Part shown: piece after piece, positions 23,725-30,558 of the stretch
Layout of the letters: every line of letters starts with the position of its first letter
Position numbering within the stretch: position 1 is the stretch's first letter
NCBI GenBank assembly: GCA_964484795.1
Contig: CAZAFN010000017.1
Span: 1 to 30,558 of the forward strand
Origin: CAZAFN01 sp964484795
GTDB lineage: Bacteria > Pseudomonadota > Alphaproteobacteria > Methylaequorales > Methylaequoraceae
Reading direction: 5' to 3'
DNA: 30,558 nt
The notes under the pieces: generated by a model
What the model was told of the DNA's origin: nothing
Seen by the model: only the letters and a program-made list of their open reading frames with translations
Databases searched by the model: none
Made by a program: the position numbers and the translations under genes

Positions 23725-24177
23725 CTACCGTACCCTGTGCCAAACATAAATTCTTTGTGTTGTTTTAATGATTCCTGTAATTGATCGTTTGCAAAATCAT
23801 AAAGATCTCTCATTGACAGAATGCCTAATATTTTTTTTTTTTTCAACAACAGGTAAGTGTCTAAAGCCCCGAGACTTTAATATATGAATGGCATCTAGTG
23901 TGGTTTTTTTTGGAGAGATGGTTTCTACATTTTTTGTCATAACTTTTGCAATTAGAGTTTTTTTTGGATTTAAATCTTTTGGGATTACTCTGAAAGCAAA
24001 ATCTCTTTCAGTTATTATTCCCATCAATTCTTGATTCTTTTTCTTATTACATACTAATAATGCTCCACATTTGTTCCTTAGCATACTAGTTGCTGCTTCA
24101 TAAACTGAACAATCCTGGTCTATAATAACCAACCTTTGGTTGGTTAAGACCTTGTCAAGTAAATCTTGAATAACCAA
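23721..24177 (-). pseudogene. CBS-domain-pair protein, frameshifted in a 13-A run
   Basis: CBS pairs sense adenine nucleotides in many proteins; the role of this stand-alone pair is unknown. From the TTG at 24177 (GGGGAG eight bases upstream) the frame reads CSVYEAATSMLRNKCGALLV, LMGIITERDFAFRV, KVMTKNVETISPKKTTLDAI and GFRHLPVVEKKK. It then shifts into IRHSVNERSL and stops at 126 residues. Removing one A from the 13-base run at 23831-23843 gives ILGILSMRDLYDFANDQLQ. That frame continues to a TAA at 23721-23723 with the ending EFMFGTGYGS, a complete second CBS domain (151 aa). So the gene is one base out of frame in a homopolymer: a mutation, a sequencing error, or a slippage-tolerated site. 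Confidence 0.87.
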
Positions 24178-24223
24178 AAGATAATCTCCCCATTGATATT
24201 ATAGTACTTTTTTTAAAAATTTT

Positions 24224-25510
24224 TTAATTTTTTTTTTTACTTATTTTCAGAAGTGTAATTTGATTATTTTTTTTGGAGAGAATTTTAAATTTTAGTTCAT
24301 AAAATGAAAATATTTGGCCTGTTTTTGGAATGGTTCTGCTTTCGTAAAGTACTAAACCCGCTACAGTTGAAAAATTCGTTGAAGGGAGTTCTATATTTAA
24401 TTCTTTGTTAAGGTCACGTATATTTACATTCCCTTTTACTATGTGGCTTTTCGTTGAAATGCTTTTTACACCCTCTACATTGCTTTTTTTATCTTTTAAG
24501 ACATCTAACTCATCGTCTATATCACCTACTATCTCTTCAAGAATATCTTCTAATGTCACGATGCCTAGATACTCTCCATATTCATCAACTACAATAGAAA
24601 AATGTTCCTTTCTCTTTTTAAATTCCATTAGTTGGTTATCTAATTTGGTAGACTCAGGAATGAACCATGGTTTTTGACAAAGAACATTGATATCAAATTG
24701 TTTTTGATCAGGAATTTTTATACCAATAAGTCTTCTTACATTAAAAACTCCTACAATATTTTCTGGATTTTTGTCCCAAACTGGGATTCTAGTATGAGGA
24801 GAATTCTTAAGTTTAGAAATCAATTCTCTATAATTTATATTTGCTGGTAAACTGAAAATATCTTTTCTGGGAATCATAATTGATCCTACGGTTATTTCAT
24901 CAAGATCTAGAATAGACTTAAGCATATTTTTTTCATCATCTGCGGATGATAAGTCTTCCGCATGAAGATCAATTGCTCCTCTAAGTTCTTCTTCTCTTTT
25001 TTCTGATCCGTCCTCTGTTTTGATTGTTCTATAATTAACCCCAAAACATTTTAACATTACCGTAACAAGAAAGTTAAAGATTGATGTTAGTGGATACAAT
25101 ATAATAATTAATACTCTCATAATTGGAGCAATTCTTAATGCAAATTGATCTGCCTTTGATAATGCCAAAGTTTTAGGAATCAATTCTCCAAAAATTAAAA
25201 TCATAAGAGTCATAATTATTGTTGCATATAGGATTCCATCTGTATCTGTTAATTCTATCAAAATTTTTGTTGCCAAAGCAGATGCTAGAACATTCACAAG
25301 GTTGTTGGCAAAAAGTATTGTGCAAATTAATTTTTCCTTATCTTCAAAAATTTTTTCAAATATTTGGGCATTTTTTTTACCTGATCGAGCTAATGTATGT
25401 AATCTAGGTTTTGATGCCGACGTCAATGAAGTTTCAGAACTAGAAAAAAAAGCTGAAAGCACTACTAATCCTATAATAGCCCCAATTAATATAGAAATGT
25501 GAAATTCCAT
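24224..25510 (-). CDS. CNNM/HlyC-CorC family membrane protein with CBS pair
   Basis: This 428-residue protein has the DUF21/CNNM architecture linked to magnesium or cobalt transport and resistance; older annotations call it hemolysin C. The N-terminal CNNM domain (about residues 1-190) has several membrane helices and the motifs SAFFSSSETSLTSASKPRL, LFANNLVNVLASALAT and IFGELIPKTLALSKAD. A CBS pair follows, with VGSIMIPRKDIFSLPAN, TRIPVWDKNPENIVGVFNV and FSIVVDEYGEYLGIVTLEDI. A CorC_HlyC transporter-associated domain (about residues 345-425) closes it. It lies six bases after aroB on the same strand, a common alphaproteobacterial order. The substrate is not readable from sequence. Confidence 0.92.
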   Translation of the reverse strand: MEFHISILIGAIIGLVVLSAFFSSSETSLTSASKPRLHTLARSGKKNAQIFEKIFEDKEKLICTILFANNLVNVLASALATKILIELTDTDGILYATIIMTLMILIFGELIPKTLALSKADQFALRIAPIMRVLIIILYPLTSIFNFLVTVMLKCFGVNYRTIKTEDGSEKREEELRGAIDLHAEDLSSADDEKNMLKSILDLDEITVGSIMIPRKDIFSLPANINYRELISKLKNSPHTRIPVWDKNPENIVGVFNVRRLIGIKIPDQKQFDINVLCQKPWFIPESTKLDNQLMEFKKRKEHFSIVVDEYGEYLGIVTLEDILEEIVGDIDDELDVLKDKKSNVEGVKSISTKSHIVKGNVNIRDLNKELNIELPSTNFSTVAGLVLYESRTIPKTGQIFSFYELKFKILSKKNNQITLLKISKKKN

Positions 25511-25516
25511 AAGAAA

Positions 25517-26626
25517 TTACTTTAGTTCTTCTTTAAAAAAGTTCATAAGAATTTTTTCATTATCTAGAATATACCTAAAAGGCCTCCCAAATTCCTGTAA
25601 AAGAATAAATTTTAGTTTTTTATTTTTAATTTTTTTGTCATATTTAATATGTTCAACAAATTTTCTTGGTGTGATTTTTAAATTGTAATCTTTAATTTTG
25701 TAGGAAATATCCAATTCTTCTAAATGAGAAACAAAATTTTCAATCAAATCTCTTTTGCAAATACCAAGATAAAGGGAAAATCTTAGAGCAAGATACATTC
25801 CAAGGTAAACAGCTTCTCCATGATTTATTTTTCTTGAATAATTTGTAAATGACTCTATTGCATGTCCAAAAGTGTGTCCAAAATTTAAGATTTCTCTAAT
25901 TCCTTGTTCTTTTTCATCTTCAGATACAATTTTAGATTTTATCTGACAACTATTACTTATAGCATAAAGACAGCTTTCATAGTTGAGTGAGATAACCTTT
26001 TTTCCATTTTTTTGAAGCCAATAGAAAAAGGATTTGTCATTTATCAATGAGTATTTTAATATTTCTGCGTAACCAGAAATTATTTCTCTTTTGGGGAGAG
26101 TTTTTAGGATTTCAATTGAGATTATAACTGAAATTGGTTGTTTGAATGTACCGATTAGATTTTTACCTTGTCTAGAATTTATTCCAGTCTTGCCCCCAAC
26201 AGAACTATCGACTTGAGCTAGTAGTGTGCTTGGAATTTGAACAAATTCTATTCCTCTTAATAAAAGACTTGCGGTAAGTCCTACTAAATCTCCAATTACT
26301 CCCCCTCCAAAACAAATCAACAATGCGTTTCTATCAATTTTTATCTTTAAAATCTTTTCAATAAGATCTTCTAAAAAAATAAAACTTTTTGTTTTTTCTC
26401 CAGCAGGGACAATTATTTTTTGAAAATTTTTTGTATTTTTGGCAAATGATCTATCAATTATTTTATAGTGATTTTTATAAATAATTTTATCGGTTATTAA
26501 AATAATCTTAGAAAAACCATTAAAATTAGGGATCAAATTTTCAAGGTCTTGAAAAAGATTGTTCCCAATGAAGATGGGATATGAACTTTTTCCAAGCTTT
26601 ACTTTTAAACTAAGTTTTTTCTTCAT
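25517..26626 (-). CDS. aroB: 3-dehydroquinate synthase
   Basis: AroB converts DAHP to 3-dehydroquinate with NAD and a divalent metal, the second step of the shikimate pathway. The 369-residue protein has the NAD-binding CFGGGVIGDLVGLTASLLLRG, FVQIPSTLLAQVDSSVGGKT and NLIGTFKQP. Metal and substrate residues follow in SGYAEILKYSLI, ILNFGHTFGHAIES (metal-binding histidines) and NHGEAVYLGM. The ATG at 26626 lies inside the end of aroK (17-base overlap), the classic aroKB coupling. Confidence 0.96.
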   Translation of the reverse strand: MKKKLSLKVKLGKSSYPIFIGNNLFQDLENLIPNFNGFSKIILITDKIIYKNHYKIIDRSFAKNTKNFQKIIVPAGEKTKSFIFLEDLIEKILKIKIDRNALLICFGGGVIGDLVGLTASLLLRGIEFVQIPSTLLAQVDSSVGGKTGINSRQGKNLIGTFKQPISVIISIEILKTLPKREIISGYAEILKYSLINDKSFFYWLQKNGKKVISLNYESCLYAISNSCQIKSKIVSEDEKEQGIREILNFGHTFGHAIESFTNYSRKINHGEAVYLGMYLALRFSLYLGICKRDLIENFVSHLEELDISYKIKDYNLKITPRKFVEHIKYDKKIKNKKLKFILLQEFGRPFRYILDNEKILMNFFKEELK

Positions 26627-27146
26627 ATTTAGCTAGATTTTCAATTATTAACGATGAAACTTCATTGATTGATAGGTGATCTACTTCTACAATAATGTGT
26701 GCACGGTTATAGTTTTTTATCCTATTTTTATACATTTCTTCTATATTATCTTCAAGTTTTCCAACAGTTAATTTTGGTCTATTGTAAAGGTTATTCTTAA
26801 GTCTATTATACAATGTTTTTTTTTTTGCCTTTAAAAAAACACAGATGCTTTTTTTTAAAATAAGATTATTTATATTTTTGTTGTTAAATATTCCAGCTCC
26901 TGTTGAAATAATAGCTTCACTATAATCATTTAAAATCTTCACAATAATTTTTTTTTCAATTTTTCTGAACTCCTTTTCTCCGTATTGAGAAAAAAGATCT
27001 GCAATTTTCAAACCTGATGCATTTTCAATTTCAAAATCTATATCAAAGAATTTTTTTTTTAGTTTTTTAGATAAAACCTTACCTATAGTAGTTTTTCCTG
27101 CCCCTGTCATTCCTACCATTACTATATTTTTTTTAATAAAAATCAT
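26610..27146 (-). CDS. aroK: Shikimate kinase
   Basis: AroK phosphorylates shikimate to shikimate 3-phosphate. The 178-residue protein has Walker A VGMTGAGKTTIGK, the shikimate-binding DIDFEIE with the Asp pair, FRKIEKK (the conserved F-R-x-x-E), a STGAGIF motif where many kinases have TGGG, and the lid arginine in LYNRPKLT. It is first in aroK-aroB-CNNM on the minus strand and diverges from the 44-aa gene at 27217 across 70 bases of AT-rich spacer. The second glycine of the TGGG motif is Ala; activity is likely kept because the other catalytic residues are present. Confidence 0.93.
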   Translation of the reverse strand: MIFIKKNIVMVGMTGAGKTTIGKVLSKKLKKKFFDIDFEIENASGLKIADLFSQYGEKEFRKIEKKIIVKILNDYSEAIISTGAGIFNNKNINNLILKKSICVFLKAKKKTLYNRLKNNLYNRPKLTVGKLEDNIEEMYKNRIKNYNRAHIIVEVDHLSINEVSSLIIENLAKYEEKT

Positions 27147-27216
27147 TTAAATTATATAAACTTTAAAAATTGATTGTTATAATAATATTACTTTTTGTTA
27201 TAAATAATCATCAAAA

Positions 27217-27351
27217 ATGAATAAGTTAATAATTAACATATTAATCTCATTGATATTTGTTTTTATTGTTTTTGTCATATATTTGGGGATGACAGATTTT
27301 GTCGTAAAACCTAAATTAATTGAGAGTGAGTATAAAATTGAAAAAAATTAA
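27217..27351 (+). CDS. Small single-pass membrane peptide, 44 residues, unrecognised
   Basis: From the ATG at 27217 the frame encodes 44 residues: a short polar start (MNKL), a strongly hydrophobic helix of about 20 residues (IINILISLIFVFIVFVIYLG), then a charged tail ending KIEKN. It overlaps the start of the exported protein gene by 14 bases, the same compact style as neighbouring co-transcribed genes. That overlap and the clean membrane helix are the reasons to treat it as real. No Shine-Dalgarno is visible. I do not recognise a family. It could also be an untranslated leader. Confidence 0.5.
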   Translation: MNKLIINILISLIFVFIVFVIYLGMTDFVVKPKLIESEYKIEKN

Positions 27352-29008
27352 TTTTTTTTTAATTTTTGTGCTGATTTTTCTATTTTTTTTTGAATCTGCT
27401 AATTCAAATCAAGAACTTTTTCAAAAACAGCCAAAGATTTTTAGTAATAATGACAATTATATCTCTGAGATTGGAATTGACAAATATGAGAATTTTATTT
27501 GGCAGAATATTTTTTTTGACAAATCTTTTGAGGATATAAAAAGCTTTGTTTCCAACTTACCTACTAAAAGTTCCAATGCTGTTGTCCAAGATTTAGTATT
27601 TAGTTTTTTGACATCAAAAAAAACACTTAGTAAGAATTTAATTTCTAAAGAACAGGATGATGAAATCTTTCAGACCTTAGTAGATCAACTATTTAAGACA
27701 GGCAGACTAAATGAAATAGAACTATTCTATTCAGAGTCAGTGAGTTTAAGTGATAATGATTTTATTTTAAAGAAAATGATAGAAGGTAATCTTTTAAGGA
27801 ATAGGCATTCTGAGGCTTGCAAGATACTGGAAAATAAGGTTAGAGATAAACCGGTTTTTTTTGGAAAGATTATGATAATTTGTGATATATTAAACGCAAA
27901 ATATGAAGAAGCAAAACTTGGTTTATCTTTATTAAAAGAACAAAATAATCCGGGAGATATTTTTTTTATTGATTTAGCTTATTCACTTATGAGTGAAAAA
28001 AATATTTCAGAATCTGACCACTTAAAGAAAAATCTTGATGAAATAAAAGAATTGAATCCAATAATTATGGCATCTCTCCAATTTGCTGATATTTCTCCAA
28101 ACTTTGAACAAATTGCAAATCTTAGTACAAGCGGACTCTTATTTATCCTATCCAACCCATCAGTTGATACAGATTTGAAGATTTATTGTTCAGAAATCCT
28201 TGCAAAACAAAGTAGAGTTAGTATTGAGATGTTGTCTGAAGCCTATCAACTTTCAAGATTTGAAAACAAGGATGTAGAAAACGCATTTAATTTGTATAAG
28301 ACACTGTCCCCTGTCAAAGCGCGACCTCTTTTGTATCAATCAATATTGAGAGATGAAAATCCATCTTCAAAATATGAAAAAATAATAGCACTTTTAAAAA
28401 TTTCTATTAATGATGGGTTGCTTTCAGCTATTTCTAATTTAGTAGTAGATTTAATTTCTTTTGAAAAATATGTAAAAACAGATGCTGATGCTTTGTTAAT
28501 TTCTAAAATGTATCAGTCAAAAAAGAAGTTTTATGAAGCAAAACAAATTTTAAATGGTCGACAACAAACGGTTGAAATTAGATTTAGGGAAATTGCATTA
28601 GATCTTAGCCAATTTTTAAACAAACAAGACATTGATTATTTTTCTCTTGAGAAAAAATTGTTTGATGTAAGCAATGAAGAAAAAATCAATGTGGAAGATT
28701 TTAATAAAATTATGATGGTTCTAATAGTGAATCTAGATTTAAATCAGGGGATAAGTAATATAATTAAAAGATCTGAGATACTTAATATTGACAAAACAAA
28801 CGAAAGTAACTTAAAAAATTTATTTCTTGCTGAAAAATATTCAAGAAACAAGGATTTTTTTAATAGTATGAATGTTTTTTTTAGTATTTTGGGTAATCAA
28901 GATTTTACCGATCTAAGTTTGATAGAAAATTATTCTGCTTTATTGATATTAAAGAATCTTGGATTTGAAAAGGAATTGACTCAATTATCTGAGAGTATTT
29001 TGTTGTGA
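27338..29008 (+). CDS. Exported helical-repeat protein of unknown function
   Basis: I do not recognise a family. The protein starts with a signal peptide or membrane anchor (MKKINFFLIFVLIFLFFFES followed by ANS). The next roughly 535 residues are rich in Leu, Ser, Asn, Glu and Lys and look all-helical, in the style of TPR- or solenoid-like periplasmic proteins. Examples are AKYEEAKLGLSLLKEQNN and MYQSKKKFYEAKQILNGR, which have TPR-like spacing. I prefer the TTG at 27338 (556 aa), with GAGTGAG upstream, over the TTG at 27320, because it gives a normal signal-peptide start. It overlaps the 44-aa gene upstream and shares GTGA with xerD downstream, so the three are probably co-transcribed. Location beside xerD and opposite aroK is its only functional clue. 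Confidence 0.8.
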   Translation: MKKINFFLIFVLIFLFFFESANSNQELFQKQPKIFSNNDNYISEIGIDKYENFIWQNIFFDKSFEDIKSFVSNLPTKSSNAVVQDLVFSFLTSKKTLSKNLISKEQDDEIFQTLVDQLFKTGRLNEIELFYSESVSLSDNDFILKKMIEGNLLRNRHSEACKILENKVRDKPVFFGKIMIICDILNAKYEEAKLGLSLLKEQNNPGDIFFIDLAYSLMSEKNISESDHLKKNLDEIKELNPIIMASLQFADISPNFEQIANLSTSGLLFILSNPSVDTDLKIYCSEILAKQSRVSIEMLSEAYQLSRFENKDVENAFNLYKTLSPVKARPLLYQSILRDENPSSKYEKIIALLKISINDGLLSAISNLVVDLISFEKYVKTDADALLISKMYQSKKKFYEAKQILNGRQQTVEIRFREIALDLSQFLNKQDIDYFSLEKKLFDVSNEEKINVEDFNKIMMVLIVNLDLNQGISNIIKRSEILNIDKTNESNLKNLFLAEKYSRNKDFFNSMNVFFSILGNQDFTDLSLIENYSALLILKNLGFEKELTQLSESILL

Positions 29009-29925
29009 TCCAAGAGAGTAAAAATCTTGTTGAGAAGTATTTAGAATACCTAGTTGCTCACAAAAATTTATCAAGAAATACATGTGAATCTTACAAAATA
29101 GATTTGAAAGGTTTTCTAAAGATTGTTGGAAATTTGTCTGTATTAGACTTAGAGGATAAAAATGTTCAGCTTTACATAAGACATCTTTCTAAAAGTTTTT
29201 CTGCTAAAACCCATTGTAGAAAATTATCGTCGATTAAAAGTTTTTTTAATTTTTTAATTGATAAGGGATTTATTGAAAAAAATCCTTTTGATAATTGTGA
29301 TTTTCCAAAAGTTGGAAATTTACTACCAAAAATCCTCTCTGAAGAAGAAGTTGAGATTCTAATAAATAAAACTTATGATGATATTTCATATAAAGGTCAA
29401 AGATTATCATTGCTATTAGAAATTTTGTATGCCACAGGTATTAGGGTTTCGGAATTGGTAAGTCTTAAATTAGGTGACATTAGTGAAGATTATTCAAGTA
29501 TTTTAATCAGAAGCAAGGGGAGAAAACAAAGAATGATTCCATTGATAAGTAAGGTGGCTAAAGTAATGGAAAATTACCTTAATATTAGAAAAGAAAAAGT
29601 TCTTGTGAATGAAAACGAATTTTTATTTCCATCAACTTCAAAATCAGGTCACATTACAAGAAATAGATTTTTTCAAATTTTAAAGACTCTAGCTTTGAAA
29701 ATTAGTTTAGATCCTAAGAAGATTTCTCCACATACAATCAGACATTCTTTTGCTTCCCACCTGTTGCAAAGGGGAGTGGATCTTAGAGTCATTCAAGAAT
29801 CTCTTGGGCACAAAGATATTTCAACAACTCAGATATATACGCACATTCAGACCAAAAAATTCAAAAAAATTTTAGAAGAAAGTCATAGTTTGAAGAAGGA
29901 AATAACAAAATTTATTAAAATTTAG
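29005..29925 (+). CDS. xerD: Tyrosine recombinase XerD
   Basis: XerD resolves chromosome dimers at dif with XerC, activated by FtsK. The 306-residue protein has the N-terminal SAM-like core-binding domain (residues 5-90) and a catalytic domain. The active-site set is complete: Arg147 in YATGIRVSEL, Lys171 in RSKGRKQR, His243 and Arg246 in SPHTIRHSFASHLLQRG, His269 in LGHKDISTTQIYTH and the nucleophile Tyr278. XerD rather than XerC is suggested by overall resemblance and by its position next to aroK/aroB in alphaproteobacteria, not by a decisive residue. The GTG start at 29005 overlaps the upstream stop as GTGA. No phage or integron genes surround it, so it is the housekeeping recombinase. Confidence 0.9.
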   Translation: MIQESKNLVEKYLEYLVAHKNLSRNTCESYKIDLKGFLKIVGNLSVLDLEDKNVQLYIRHLSKSFSAKTHCRKLSSIKSFFNFLIDKGFIEKNPFDNCDFPKVGNLLPKILSEEEVEILINKTYDDISYKGQRLSLLLEILYATGIRVSELVSLKLGDISEDYSSILIRSKGRKQRMIPLISKVAKVMENYLNIRKEKVLVNENEFLFPSTSKSGHITRNRFFQILKTLALKISLDPKKISPHTIRHSFASHLLQRGVDLRVIQESLGHKDISTTQIYTHIQTKKFKKILEESHSLKKEITKFIKI

Positions 29926-29991
29926 GTTGTGTTTAGAAATTTATTTATATATTAAGTTTACTTTGTGATATTTTAATCAAACGAGGAAATT

Positions 29992-30558
29992 ATGAGTTTT
30001 AAAATTGTAGAGCAAGCTAAGCCAAGACTTAATAGAAGTGAACTTGCAGTACCCGGAAGCAACCCGTCTTTATTCGAAAAAGCTGCAAAGAGCAAAGTGG
30101 ATGTTATTTTTTTAGATTTAGAAGATGCGGTGGCTCCTGATGAAAAAGAGCAAGCAAGGAAAAATATTATTGAGGCATTAAATGATATAGATTGGAATAC
30201 TAAAACTATGTCTGTGAGAATAAATGGATTGGATACTCACTTTATGTATAGAGATGTAGTTGATTTGATTGAAAAGGCTCCAGGAAAGTTGGATCTTATT
30301 ATGATTCCAAAAGTTGGAACTATCTCAGATGTATATGCAGTTGATATGTTATGTTCACAGGTTGAAGATGCTATGGGAGTTGAAAATAGATTAGGGTTTG
30401 AATTGATCATTGAGACTGCATTGGGTATGCAAAATGTTAATGAGATTGCTTCATACTCAAGAAGGTTAGAGTCTCTTCACTTTGGTGTGGCAGATTATGC
30501 AGCATCAACAAAAGCCAAAACAACAGTTATTGGAGGACCAAATCCAAATTATCATGTT
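29992..30558 (+). CDS. mcl1: L-malyl-CoA/beta-methylmalyl-CoA lyase, N-terminal 189 residues (cut by window edge)
   Basis: Mcl1-type lyases cleave malyl-CoA to acetyl-CoA and glyoxylate, and beta-methylmalyl-CoA to propionyl-CoA and glyoxylate, or run in reverse in the ethylmalonyl-CoA and related pathways. I translated from the ATG at 29992 (AGGA five bases upstream) to the edge with no stop. The CitE/HpcH barrel shows LAVPGSNPSLFEKAA, VDVIFLDLEDAVAPDEKEQA (Mg-binding acidic residues), MSVRINGLDTHFMYRDVVDL, LIMIPKVGTISDVYAVD, LIIETALGM and LHFGVADYAAS. NGLDT...YRDVVDL and the GVADYAAS region resemble Rhodobacter-type Mcl1 more than citrate lyase CitE. The C-terminal part lies outside the window. 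Confidence 0.9.
   Translation, partial: MSFKIVEQAKPRLNRSELAVPGSNPSLFEKAAKSKVDVIFLDLEDAVAPDEKEQARKNIIEALNDIDWNTKTMSVRINGLDTHFMYRDVVDLIEKAPGKLDLIMIPKVGTISDVYAVDMLCSQVEDAMGVENRLGFELIIETALGMQNVNEIASYSRRLESLHFGVADYAASTKAKTTVIGGPNPNYHV

Noticed and set aside
26890..26920. TGAG in place of TGGG in shikimate kinase
   Set aside because: One conservative Gly-to-Ala change with all other catalytic residues present is weak evidence of altered function.
29005..29925. Tyrosine recombinase as a sign of a mobile element
   Set aside because: It is a XerD-type housekeeping recombinase in a conserved neighbourhood, with no att-like repeats or phage genes nearby.
1..30558. CRISPR arrays, tRNA or rRNA genes, insertion sequences, cobalamin or SAM riboswitches
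   Set aside because: I looked in the spacers for repeat-spacer structure, terminal inverted repeats and conserved RNA boxes and found none; most spacers are under 160 bases.

Overview
The window is about 30.6 kb of AT-rich DNA (roughly one third G+C by eye) from an alphaproteobacterium, most likely a free-living marine-type lineage with a compact genome. The evidence is the gene neighbourhoods: bolA / DnaJ-like / cobS / cobT / rpmB, the aroK-aroB-CNNM run facing xerD, a class I lysyl-tRNA synthetase, a DUF2849-cysI-DUF934 sulfite reductase unit, and a CIRCE-controlled groESL operon. Spacers are short, many genes overlap, and TTG/GTG starts are frequent (ctaA, cysNC, mcm, the CBS gene, xerD). 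I see no mobile element, CRISPR array, tRNA or rRNA, and no gene-free stretch above 300 bases.

Layout. (1) 1-2593, minus strand: hpnB-hpnC-dxs, an isoprenoid/hopanoid unit; dxs runs off the left edge. (2) 2749-4593: a frameshifted TorF-like outer-membrane gene convergent with ctaA (heme A synthase); a 24-bp tandem duplication lies in the ctaA 3' end. (3) 4706-8073, plus strand: cysH-cysD-cysNC, from sulfate activation to APS/PAPS reduction. (4) 8084-10208: promoter, CIRCE, groES, groEL, terminator. (5) 10230-12589, minus strand: DUF2849-cysI-DUF934, the sulfite reduction step. The two sulfur units face each other across groESL. (6) 12744-16520, plus strand: class I lysRS, DUF952 protein, pyrD, HAD phosphatase, tightly packed. 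(7) 16532-20224, plus strand: methylmalonyl-CoA mutase, a MeaB GTPase carrying an extra N-terminal helix-turn-helix domain, and rpmB. (8) 20202-23447, minus strand: DnaJ-like, cobS, cobT (cobaltochelatase-type AAA+/VWA pair). (9) 23470-27146: bolA (plus), then on the minus strand aroK-aroB-CNNM and a CBS-domain gene frameshifted in a 13-A run. (10) 27217-29925, plus strand: a 44-aa membrane peptide, an exported helical protein of unknown function, and xerD. (11) 29992 to the right edge: the start of a malyl-CoA/beta-methylmalyl-CoA lyase.

How the genes fit together. Mutase, MeaB and the CobS/CobT pair form a B12-centred theme; with the malyl-CoA lyase they would suit propionyl-CoA or ethylmalonyl-CoA-type carbon metabolism, although the diagnostic genes of the latter are not in view. 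The sulfur genes give a complete assimilatory route from sulfate to sulfide, except for electron donors and siroheme synthesis. The most unusual item is the XRE-type HTH-MeaB fusion, preceded two bases before its start codon by a perfect 19-bp palindrome; this suggests, without proving, a B12-enzyme chaperone that also binds DNA and controls its own synthesis. Two likely single-base frameshifts could be real mutations or assembly errors.
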